From Candidatus Peribacteria bacterium (lineage in GTDB: Bacteria; Patescibacteriota; Gracilibacteria; UBA1369; LOWO2-01-FULL-3): a DNA stretch of 64,000 nucleotides. The DNA is taken from the NCBI GenBank assembly GCA_943356465.1, contig CALREX010000003.1:135667-199666 (forward strand). The letters run 5' to 3'. The position numbers were made by a program, and so were the translations under genes. The notes beneath the pieces are model-generated. The model made no database searches. It was not told the DNA's origin and was given only the letters and a program-made list of their open reading frames with translations. Shown here piece after piece: positions 44,289 through 52,148 of this stretch (positions are counted from its first letter, which is position 1; the number at the start of each line of letters is the position of its first letter).

Positions 44289-44750
44289 ATGGAAATAATA
44301 GAAGCATTAAAGGAAACATTGGAAGAAATTCTCAAAAGAATTGAGGTTCCATATACTGATTTGGACATAGTGGAAGACGAAAAAGATACATTCCTTGTAA
44401 ATATAAAAAGTGAAAATCCAAATTTGCTGATAGGATTCAGAGGAATGAACATTCAGGCCATTCAACATTTATTGAAAGTAATGGCATGGAAAAAATGCAA
44501 AACTGAAAACTTTTCAATCACTTTAGATGTAGATGATTACAGAAAACGTCAGGAAGAAAACATGATTGCCATGGCACAAAGAAAGATAGAAATGGCTAGA
44601 AAATTTCATCGTCCACAAAAACTTCCACCAATGTCACCATATTTTAGACGAAAAATTCACTTGATGTGTATGGGATCAGGATATGAAGATGTTGAGACAC
44701 TTAGCGACGGCGAGGGAGAAATGAGACATATCATCATCAAACCAAAATAA
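44289..44750 (+). CDS. jag: Jag/KhpB-type KH-R3H RNA-binding protein
   Basis: A 153-residue protein. A KH domain (about 30-85) carries the GxxG loop as GFRG in NLLIGFRGMNIQAIQHLL. The R3H domain (about 88-150) has ARKFHRPQKLPPMSPYFRRKIHL. The N-terminal Jag_N domain of Bacillus is absent. KhpB proteins bind many RNAs and affect cell shape and division. It is the last gene of the conserved rpmH block; mnmE does not follow. Confidence 0.92.
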   Translation: MEIIEALKETLEEILKRIEVPYTDLDIVEDEKDTFLVNIKSENPNLLIGFRGMNIQAIQHLLKVMAWKKCKTENFSITLDVDDYRKRQEENMIAMAQRKIEMARKFHRPQKLPPMSPYFRRKIHLMCMGSGYEDVETLSDGEGEMRHIIIKPK

Positions 44751-44774
44751 GTCTAAACTTTTAAAAACCCACTT

Positions 44775-45770
44775 ATGAGTACCAAAAAAAACATCACTTG
44801 GCTACTCATTCCTATAATAACTTTGATCGCAACTATTTCGCATACACCAAAAATCACAAAAGCTGACGAACCGGTATGGAAACCTGTCAGTGAATTTTCC
44901 GACGTAAAAAAGGGAAATCCTCATTACATTGCCATAAATTATTTACGTGAAAATGGAATCGTTGAAGGATATACGATGAATGAAGACTACACATTCAAAC
45001 CAAAACAAAAGATTTCACGAGCCGAAGCTCTAAAAATTTTCATGCTGGCAAGTAAAGCTATAAAAGATTCAAGCGAAGTACTGGATAAAGGCAATACAAT
45101 TGTTCAAACAAATGAGTCCCCTCTCAAAGACGTACCTTCAAATTCATGGTTTGCACCATATGTCGCAATAGCAAAAGAAAAAAATATCATCTCAGGCTAC
45201 AAAGATGGCACATTTCAACCGGATAAAACGATAAATCTCGCAGAATCATTAAAAATATTTTTGAATTGCTACACAAATATCGAATATCCAAGCACTTCAG
45301 ACATTTTTGACGACGTAGCGCCGGAAGAATGGTATTCAAAATATGCCGCATATGCAAAACAAGAAACACTCGTCGATGTATCGGATGAAAACCACATAGA
45401 CCCAAATCAAGACATGACACGTGGATACATGGCAGAAATTATTTACAGAAAAATCATGAATGATACTGTAAGTGACATAGAATTCGGAAGAGCAACATAC
45501 TACGGAAACGGGGCGGAGGGCGACAACACAGCCTCAGGCGAAAAACTAGTCAACGCAAATTTTGTGGCAGCACACAAAACACTTCCATTTGGAACAATAG
45601 TTGAAGTCACAAATCTTGCAACTGGAAAATCGATACAAGTAAAAATCATAGATCGCGGACCATATGGCCATGGACGAATAATAGACCTGTCGTCAGGCGC
45701 ATTCGCAGCACTTGCAGATTTATCAACTGGAGTTATAACTGTACAAGACAAAGTAATTCATTTGCCATAG
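44775..45770 (+). CDS. SLH-domain protein with C-terminal RlpA-like double-psi beta-barrel
   Basis: A 331-residue exported protein. A signal peptide ends near residue 31. Three SLH repeats follow (FSDVKKGNPHYIAINYLREN, LKDVPSNSWFAPYVAIAKEKN, FDDVAPEEWYSKYAAYAKQE), which anchor proteins to wall polymers. Residues about 235-330 match RlpA: GRATYYGNGAEGDNTASGE, LPFGTIVEVTN, KIIDRGPYGHGRIIDLS with the catalytic-type Asp. RlpA proteins cleave denuded glycan strands or bind wall. It may be a wall-remodelling enzyme at the surface. Confidence 0.92.
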   Translation: MSTKKNITWLLIPIITLIATISHTPKITKADEPVWKPVSEFSDVKKGNPHYIAINYLRENGIVEGYTMNEDYTFKPKQKISRAEALKIFMLASKAIKDSSEVLDKGNTIVQTNESPLKDVPSNSWFAPYVAIAKEKNIISGYKDGTFQPDKTINLAESLKIFLNCYTNIEYPSTSDIFDDVAPEEWYSKYAAYAKQETLVDVSDENHIDPNQDMTRGYMAEIIYRKIMNDTVSDIEFGRATYYGNGAEGDNTASGEKLVNANFVAAHKTLPFGTIVEVTNLATGKSIQVKIIDRGPYGHGRIIDLSSGAFAALADLSTGVITVQDKVIHLP

Positions 45771-46082
45771 ATGTACCAAAAAACAACACTTCAAACACAA
45801 GCAAAACAAGCTGCAAAACTATTGATAATCACACTCTCGTCCATGATTATCGTTCTATTAGGTGTATTTTTTATGGTCACAAATGATTCAGCACAAAAAG
45901 GATATGCACTCGAACAAGAAAAACTAAAAAACGAGACACTAAAAGCTGAAAATTCAGGTTTAAACTCAAAAATGACGGATTCTTCCGCATTCACAAGAAT
46001 AAACGAAGATCAAAAAACAAAAGAGATGCAACCACCGGAAAACAAACAGTACGTCACCAAAAAAGACAACGAGGTAAAATAA
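45771..46082 (+). CDS. small bitopic coiled-coil protein
   Basis: A 103-residue protein starting directly after the RlpA-gene stop (TAGATG). One membrane helix lies at about 17-38, followed by a coiled-coil of about 25 residues (ALEQEKLKNETLKAENSGLNSK) and a polar Lys-rich tail. This is the size and plan of FtsL/DivIC-type proteins, but no specific motif supports it, so I leave it unnamed. Confidence 0.65.
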   Translation: MYQKTTLQTQAKQAAKLLIITLSSMIIVLLGVFFMVTNDSAQKGYALEQEKLKNETLKAENSGLNSKMTDSSAFTRINEDQKTKEMQPPENKQYVTKKDNEVK

Positions 46083-46084
46083 AA

Positions 46085-46112
46085 TTGACTTTGGAAGTTA
46101 AGTCCTTATACT
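46085..46112 (+). promoter_or_regulatory. promoter of tRNA-Glu
   Basis: TTGACT (46085-46090), a 16-base spacer and TATACT (46107-46112). The transcript should begin near 46119, 28 bases before the mature tRNA. Confidence 0.75.
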
Positions 46113-46146
46113 AATGCTCGCGTACATTTACACAAAAACACATCAT

Positions 46147-46221
46147 GGCGCCATCGTCTAATGGTCAGGACAGCGGGTTTTCATCCCGTAAATGGGAGTT
46201 CGATTCTCCCTGGCGCTACCA
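46147..46221 (+). tRNA. tRNA-Glu (UUC)
   Basis: A full cloverleaf can be drawn. The acceptor GGCGCCA (46147-46153) pairs with TGGCGCT (46211-46217), with G-U at the end. The anticodon stem GCGGG/CCCGT encloses the loop TTTTCAT with anticodon TTC. The T-arm is GGGAG TTCGATT CTCCC. Discriminator A and an encoded CCA (46219-46221) follow. It has its own promoter and a terminator at 46235-46259. Confidence 0.97.
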
Positions 46222-46234
46222 CAAAAAAGCGATG

Positions 46235-46259
46235 ACCGCGAAGTGGCTAGCGGTTTTTT
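46235..46259 (+). terminator. Rho-independent terminator of tRNA-Glu
   Basis: ACCGC (46235-46239) pairs with GCGGT (46250-46254) over a ten-base loop, followed by T (46254-46259). It starts 14 bases after the tRNA CCA. Confidence 0.7.
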
Positions 46260-46295
46260 GACGATAGCTCCGGAGAATCGAAGTTTATGCCACAA

Positions 46296-46325
46296 TTGAC
46301 TTTTAACCTAAAAATGTTTTATCAT
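46296..46325 (+). promoter_or_regulatory. promoter of the 46352 gene
   Basis: TTGACT (46296-46301), an 18-base spacer and TATCAT (46320-46325). The ATG at 46352 is 26 bases downstream. Confidence 0.5.
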
Positions 46326-46351
46326 CACACCCATTTTAATAATAAATAAAA

Positions 46352-47419
46352 ATGTCAAAACACAAAGGTCCATCTTTAGGAAATCAGCCAGATATAACTG
46401 CAGGAAGACAAGAAATCGCTTCAACCTCGCCCTCATTTGATGCCACAAAACCAATAAATGCAAGTACATGGAAAAAAACCGAAGCACTAAGGATAAAAGG
46501 GGGACTAAATACAGCAAGCGAATTTGAGGCGGATCGCATGACAGCAGACTTTGATCAAGGGCTAGTAGCGGCACCATTGGGTACACCAAGAAACGGCATT
46601 TACCATACACAAAGTAAACTATTCATAGGCGAATGGTTCGACAAAAAACTCGACGGCAGCCCAGGTATCGTCCATGGCGCGGATTTTATACATATAGTAA
46701 ACAAATTAGTTAAACAGGTTACATCATCAGAAATAGATTCTATAGAGGAAATCAGGTTCACAGGAGTAGTGGAAAACGAAGTAGACATTTTCGTATCAAC
46801 AATAGAAGGAGCATTAGACCAAGACACAATTAAACCTGTAATGACAGCCAAAGTTCACATGGAAAATGGCCAAACGGTAACAGTCGTCGCTTTCGACAGG
46901 CCTGGAGACAAAATAACAAAGCGTAGCGCCTCAAACACATTTGTACAACACCTCTGCGTCAAACCGCTTACAGAAAAAGCCGCAGCAATAAAATGGGCAC
47001 AGCAAACAGACAAAGACTTTAAACCACAAGAAACTTTCGAAGTAGAACTTAATCCATTACCAGAAAATCAAAGACGAGCATTTACTGAATTTTACATAAA
47101 AAACCCAGTAGGACTTACAGCCTCAACCGCGCTTGATATCGTAATCACAGCAACACAAGTTTTAGCAGCATTAGGAGAAAAAGCCGGCGGAATTCCTGAA
47201 TTAAACTCACTAGGTGGAGGTTTCAGCAGCACAACCTTGCCACACATACGAGAATTAATAACAGGATGTAAATTACGGCTAACACCACAGAAAGACAACG
47301 TAAAAAGAAGAAAAACCGCCGAATTTTGGCCGATAGAATTTACTTTTCTCAACAGCAAAAACAATCAAGACATCGGCCACGGTATTTTCACATGGATAAA
47401 TCGATTAGATAAAAACTAA
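46352..47419 (+). CDS. unknown protein (355 aa)
   Basis: I recognise no family. It is soluble, with no signal peptide or membrane helix. After a polar 65-residue lead, two similar-sized halves appear: about 75-215 (GADFIHIVNKLVKQVTSSEI, RFTGVVENEVDIFVSTIEG, VTVVAFDRPG) and about 230-355 (NPVGLTASTALDIVITATQVLAAL, WPIEFTFLNSKNNQDIG). The helix-then-strands pattern in each half faintly recalls a double hot-dog fold, but no catalytic residue is evident. It has its own promoter and meets the DUF2207 gene tail to tail. Confidence 0.7.
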   Translation: MSKHKGPSLGNQPDITAGRQEIASTSPSFDATKPINASTWKKTEALRIKGGLNTASEFEADRMTADFDQGLVAAPLGTPRNGIYHTQSKLFIGEWFDKKLDGSPGIVHGADFIHIVNKLVKQVTSSEIDSIEEIRFTGVVENEVDIFVSTIEGALDQDTIKPVMTAKVHMENGQTVTVVAFDRPGDKITKRSASNTFVQHLCVKPLTEKAAAIKWAQQTDKDFKPQETFEVELNPLPENQRRAFTEFYIKNPVGLTASTALDIVITATQVLAALGEKAGGIPELNSLGGGFSSTTLPHIRELITGCKLRLTPQKDNVKRRKTAEFWPIEFTFLNSKNNQDIGHGIFTWINRLDKN

Positions 47420-47436
47420 AAACATTTCTTATCATA

Positions 47437-49461
47437 TCACCACCTTCCACCTCCACCTCCACCAAATCCTCCACCGGAAAAACCTCCGCTAAATCCACTT
47501 CCATCATTCCAAGCACTAGATCCACTGCTACCAGTTCCCCATCCTGAAGATTTCCAACCGGAATTTCCGTAAGCACCGGCCGTAAATTGTCTCTCGCCAA
47601 AACTGCTCCACCTATTTAAATCATTCATAAAAATAAACATATTCGTTTGATTTGCCCCAACATACCAATCCGGCATGCCCTTGTATAAGCCTTCAAATTG
47701 CTTCGCCCACTCTTTTTCCACTCCAAGAACCATCGCATACGGCAAATATTTTTCAAACACACCTTTATATTCCATAGGCGAAAACATTTTCTTTAATATA
47801 TCCGTTTCCGTTGCTTTCAAAAACATCTGAAAACCAAGAACTTTTTCGTAAATCTCAACACCAACAATAGTCTTTTTCGGCATATAACTTGCCACAACAA
47901 AAAACACAACACCAACAACAAAAATCAGCATATAGAAGCCACTATCAAGCAAAATACTCAAAGCAATTCCCGAAATAAAAGTAATAACAATAATAAAAAA
48001 TCCTACAATCCTGTAGTTCCATCTTCTATCGTCCGGATTGGTATCAAAATATTTTCGATCAACCATACTCTTATAAAGAGCTTCTTTCACCTTCGGCAAA
48101 ACAGGATAAAACCTCTTTCCCAAGCTCTGCATGCTCACCCGCGACTTACATCCTTTCGGAAAAATTCCGGCAAAAATTTTCTTTTCAAAATCCTCAAGAT
48201 CTTTTGCGTCTGTCGCATCTTTTTGTAACAAGAAAAAATATTCAGATTGATCACCAAACCGATACCATTTTTTATCCTTCTCAACTTTTTCAATTTTCAA
48301 ATAACCTTTTACAGCCATATTCACGATACTCGCACTGATATCATGCAAATGCGCAACTTCGTCGTAAATCACACCGACTTCTCCGGGAGAAAGCTTATCC
48401 GGAGCCTCATAAAGCGGCATAACCACACCGCGACCTTTTGGATCTCTTCCTTTAAAAAACCAAAGCAGAAACACGCATAACATTCCAAACCCAAACAAAA
48501 TCCAAGGAAATATATCACTCATAAACTCCCAAAACGCATTTTTCTCAAGAACGGCCCTTACAGTCTTGGTTTCACCTGCCACAACATTAACTTTCTCGGA
48601 ATAGTTATTATACATTGAGAGTTTGAACAAAACCTCATGCTCCCCAGGAGTAATTCTAAGTTTCACCAAATCATAAACAAGATTTCCAAAAAAAATACCA
48701 TCGACGTAAACATCTGCATAATGCGGATCAGAAGACACATTCAAAAAAGCTGGCTCATCAATAACCCCCTTTTCAAATCCAGCAACAATAGTAAAACCGC
48801 CACCATAAACAGGCTTTGTTAAAGTAAACTTATAACTGTTGTCGGAAACTACTTCCGCAGTACAATCATGATTTGCCTCACCAAATTCACCACTATAACA
48901 AGTTGCACTTTTGCCACGAACGCCACCTCCAGGAACCGTCACTGTCACAACCGAACTTTCCACATTCGCATCCCAATAATTTCCAGTCACATTCCAATAA
49001 AGCTCATCATGATCGGAAAAATCACCAACAACAGAATGAGCCCTATACTTGAGATAATACCAATGCTGGCCAATTACAGTTTTATCACTGTCCCCAACCT
49101 TCAAACTCGTAGCATAATAATCAGATTCCTGAGTAAAATTATAAGGATTCCCACTCTCATCGGTCACAGAAAAATCACTAAAAACGACAGACACTGAGTC
49201 AGCTCCACTACCATAAGTCACAGGCAAATCACGAATAATCCCATGCCCAGGCACATCTCCAAAGTCATAAAGTATCTTTTCAACCACATTTATAGACCCA
49301 TCTTTATTCACAACAATGTCAGAATTATACTGATGAATTTTGTCACCAGTCGTTTCAGCGTGAGCTACGCCAATAAACCAACTAACGAAGATCGAGGCAA
49401 TCAAAGAAACCGCGACCACAAGGGCTACAATCAATTTTAATATTTTCATTTGATTTTTCAT
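47437..49461 (-). CDS. DUF2207 membrane protein with PEGA-like domain
   Basis: A protein of 674 residues from the ATG at 49461; the frame is open to 49566, but KNQMKILKLIVALVVAVSLIAS makes a normal signal helix. An external DUF2207 domain follows (HQYNSDIVVNKDGSINVVEKILYDFG, GIIRDLPVTYG). A PEGA-like domain sits at about 240-310 (FLNVSSDPHYADVYVDGIFFGN). Then come a helix, a cytoplasmic winged-helix-like part, two more helices and a Gly/Ser/Phe-rich tail ending GGGGGGRW. DUF2207 proteins are common in CPR and of unknown role. Confidence 0.85.
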   Translation of the reverse strand: MKNQMKILKLIVALVVAVSLIASIFVSWFIGVAHAETTGDKIHQYNSDIVVNKDGSINVVEKILYDFGDVPGHGIIRDLPVTYGSGADSVSVVFSDFSVTDESGNPYNFTQESDYYATSLKVGDSDKTVIGQHWYYLKYRAHSVVGDFSDHDELYWNVTGNYWDANVESSVVTVTVPGGGVRGKSATCYSGEFGEANHDCTAEVVSDNSYKFTLTKPVYGGGFTIVAGFEKGVIDEPAFLNVSSDPHYADVYVDGIFFGNLVYDLVKLRITPGEHEVLFKLSMYNNYSEKVNVVAGETKTVRAVLEKNAFWEFMSDIFPWILFGFGMLCVFLLWFFKGRDPKGRGVVMPLYEAPDKLSPGEVGVIYDEVAHLHDISASIVNMAVKGYLKIEKVEKDKKWYRFGDQSEYFFLLQKDATDAKDLEDFEKKIFAGIFPKGCKSRVSMQSLGKRFYPVLPKVKEALYKSMVDRKYFDTNPDDRRWNYRIVGFFIIVITFISGIALSILLDSGFYMLIFVVGVVFFVVASYMPKKTIVGVEIYEKVLGFQMFLKATETDILKKMFSPMEYKGVFEKYLPYAMVLGVEKEWAKQFEGLYKGMPDWYVGANQTNMFIFMNDLNRWSSFGERQFTAGAYGNSGWKSSGWGTGSSGSSAWNDGSGFSGGFSGGGFGGGGGGRW

Positions 49462-49650
49462 TGGAAGAAGATTTAAATAGAAACTTACTGAAATGGTAAC
49501 ATAAACCATCCCACAAAAACAAAAACAAAAGCTCGCAACATCTTCTTGTAACAATTCTCTTTTCATTCCACAAACACTCTGATATTATTTAAAGCACCCA
49601 CTAGATGTAGTATGCTAATCAAAAAACGGCTACTACATATGGAAAACCTC

Positions 49651-49665
49651 ATTCCCGTGGGAAAT
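49651..49665. promoter_or_regulatory. imperfect palindrome upstream of nrdJ
   Basis: ATTCCCGTGGGAAAT contains TTCCC/GGGAA arms around GT. It lies about 12 bases before a possible -10 (TAAAAT, 49678-49683), so it could be an operator. It does not look like a standard NrdR box. Confidence 0.3.
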
Positions 49666-49698
49666 GTTCTCTTTGTGTAAAATTAACCTCACATACTT

Positions 49699-52062
49699 AT
49701 GTCCCCTATCAAAAAAATCAAGAAAAGAAATGGCGACGTCGTTGAATTCGATCAAGCCAAAATAACAGAAGCAATATGGAAAGCGGCAAATTCAGTAGGT
49801 GGGGAAAAACCTGAGGTTTCCGAGCAGATTTCAAATCAAGTCGCAGCAGTTCTTGAAGTATTTTTCAAAGACGAAAACAATGTTCCTACAGTTGAGCAAA
49901 TCCAGGATTTAGTTGAGAAAATTTTGATAGAAGGAGGCCATGCAAAAACAGCAAAAGCATATATTTTATATAGAGAACAACACAAAAATATTCGTTCAAA
50001 ACAGGAAGAAATCTTAAATGGAAAAACTACAAAACTTCCATTCAGCCTAAATGCGCTAAAAGTTTTAGCAGGAAGATACTTGCAAAGAGATGAACAAGGA
50101 AAAGTCATAGAATCACCGGAAGAAATGTTTACAAGAGTTGCAGGAGCGCTCGCAAGCGTAGAAAAACAATATGGAAAGAGTGAACAGGAAGTGGAAGAAT
50201 TTGCAGAAAATTTCAGAGATATTCTTTATAACTTTGAATTCATACCTGCAGGACGCACACTCGCAAACGCAGGAGGAAAAACAAAACTTGTTGCAAACTG
50301 TATCGTTCTGCACGCACAAGACAGTATGAGCGGAATCTTCGATACATTACGAGACGCATCACTACTTCAACAAGCCGGTTCAGGACTTGGATTTGCATGG
50401 CACCTTTTACGACCTGCGGGAACACGCGCAAGTGCAACACAGGGAGTCGCATCGGGCCCTATTTCATTCATGAAAGTTTACAATGAAGCTTTTGGCGTCA
50501 TCAAACAACAAGGCCGTCACGGAGCAAATATGGGTGTCATGAGAGTAGACCACCCAGATATTTTGGAATTCATTGAAGCAAAATGGGAAGAAGGTACACT
50601 CGTAAACTTCAATATTTCGGTATCTCTTACCGATGAATTCATGCAACAAGTTGAAAATGGATCAAAAGAACCATGGCTATGTACATACAAAAATCAGAAA
50701 ATGAAACCACGAAGAATCATCAGAAACAAGAGAAATGCTTTTGTAGAAGCAATTGAAGAAACAATGACAGCTTCAGAATTGATGGATAAAATCATCAATG
50801 CCGCTTGGAGAAACGGAGAACCTGGAGTTCTTTTTCCAGACGCCGCAAATCGCACAAATCCAATTCCTGCACTAGGAAGACTCGAAGCCACAAATCCATG
50901 TGGAGAACAATGGCTTCACGACGGAGATGTTTGTAACTTGGGATCAGTAAATCTAGCAAAATTTGTTAAAGACGGAAAAGTGGAAGAAGAAAGACTAAAA
51001 CATGTTGTCAAAATGGCTGTACGCCTTCTTGATAATGTAATCGATATGTCGCAGTTTCCTGTAGAAAAAATAAACAAAACATTCAGGGACAACAGAAGAG
51101 TGGGGCTTGGAATCATGGGATTTGCAGACATGCTTTATAGATTAAAAGTGGCTTACAATTCAGAACAAGGACTTGCAACCGCAAAAAGAGTAATGCATTT
51201 GATAAATGTAACAGCACATAATTATTCCGAACAAATAGCGAATGAAAAAGGCACATTCCCAAATTGGGAAATCTCAATCTTCGGACCAAAAGAAAAAAAC
51301 ATAAAACAAAGAAATGCCGCTTTAACAACAGTCGCTCCAACAGGATCAATTTCAATGCTATTTGATTGTGGTTCAGGAGTAGAACCATTCTTCGCATTGT
51401 CATACCAAAAAGAAGTAATGAGCGGACAAAAACTTATGTACATAAATGAAATTTTGGAAGAAGAACTTAAAAATTTAGGTTTATATCGAGATGATATCAT
51501 CAAAGAAATAGAGCGAACAGGATCAATCCAACACATAACAGAAATTCCAGAAAACATCAGAAAAGTTTACGTAACAGCAATGGATATCTCAGCAGAAGAC
51601 CACATAAGAATGCAAGCGGCATTCCAAAGCGAAGTAGACAACAGCATTTCAAAAACAATTAATTTCCCATACAGCGCAACTCGCGAAGACGTTCGCCAAG
51701 GATATATTTTAGCATGGAAATCTGGACTTAAAGGATGCACAGTTTACAGAGACGGAAGCCGAAAAGAACAAGTTTTAACAGTTGCAAAATCACAGGAAGA
51801 ACAAACAGAAGAATCAAAAGAAACATCATGCGAAGTATGCGAAACTACAGAACAAATCCAGACAAAACAAAATTTTGAGGAAGTAATTCCACCACCTGTC
51901 GGAAACGTAGAAGCACATGATGAAAGTTCACGAGCACACATGTCTCTAAGTAAAAACGAAATAATCAAAAGCAGAAAATGTCCGGAATGCTCAAATCCGA
52001 TTCAAATTGCAGAAGGATGCATGCTTTGTCTAAGCTGTGGATTCTCCGCTTGCTCTGCATAA
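49699..52062 (+). CDS. nrdJ: adenosylcobalamin-dependent (class II) ribonucleotide reductase
   Basis: A 787-residue enzyme that makes deoxyribonucleotides. An ATP-cone (about 1-92, KKIKKRNGDVVEFDQAKITEAI) gives allosteric control. The barrel has SGPISFMKVYN, QGRHGANMGVM, the active-site NPCGEQ, and TTVAPTGSISML. The C-terminus carries a Cys-rich zinc ribbon (CPECSNP, CLSCGF) typical of B12-dependent NrdJ and used for re-reduction. No radical-generating NrdB or NrdG adjoins. The cell must obtain cobalamin, as no synthesis gene is seen here. Confidence 0.96.
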   Translation: MSPIKKIKKRNGDVVEFDQAKITEAIWKAANSVGGEKPEVSEQISNQVAAVLEVFFKDENNVPTVEQIQDLVEKILIEGGHAKTAKAYILYREQHKNIRSKQEEILNGKTTKLPFSLNALKVLAGRYLQRDEQGKVIESPEEMFTRVAGALASVEKQYGKSEQEVEEFAENFRDILYNFEFIPAGRTLANAGGKTKLVANCIVLHAQDSMSGIFDTLRDASLLQQAGSGLGFAWHLLRPAGTRASATQGVASGPISFMKVYNEAFGVIKQQGRHGANMGVMRVDHPDILEFIEAKWEEGTLVNFNISVSLTDEFMQQVENGSKEPWLCTYKNQKMKPRRIIRNKRNAFVEAIEETMTASELMDKIINAAWRNGEPGVLFPDAANRTNPIPALGRLEATNPCGEQWLHDGDVCNLGSVNLAKFVKDGKVEEERLKHVVKMAVRLLDNVIDMSQFPVEKINKTFRDNRRVGLGIMGFADMLYRLKVAYNSEQGLATAKRVMHLINVTAHNYSEQIANEKGTFPNWEISIFGPKEKNIKQRNAALTTVAPTGSISMLFDCGSGVEPFFALSYQKEVMSGQKLMYINEILEEELKNLGLYRDDIIKEIERTGSIQHITEIPENIRKVYVTAMDISAEDHIRMQAAFQSEVDNSISKTINFPYSATREDVRQGYILAWKSGLKGCTVYRDGSRKEQVLTVAKSQEEQTEESKETSCEVCETTEQIQTKQNFEEVIPPPVGNVEAHDESSRAHMSLSKNEIIKSRKCPECSNPIQIAEGCMLCLSCGFSACSA

Positions 52063-52082
52063 AAACTCAAGCACAAATAAGA

Positions 52083-52109
52083 TTGACAATTTGGACAAAA
52101 TGTTATACT
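52083..52109 (+). promoter_or_regulatory. possible promoter of the 52149 gene
   Basis: TTGACA (52083-52088) is a perfect -35, but the TATACT -10 (52104-52109) follows after only 15 bases, a short spacer. Confidence 0.5.
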
Positions 52110-52148
52110 GTTTTTGCTTAAAAATATTTTGAAAATTTTTAATACGAA

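Noticed and set aside
46272..46282. Inverted copy of the tRNA-Glu T-arm (GGAGAATCGAA) as an attachment-site remnant
   Set aside because: Only 11 bases match in inverted orientation and no integrase or island boundary is present, so chance or a small hairpin is more likely.
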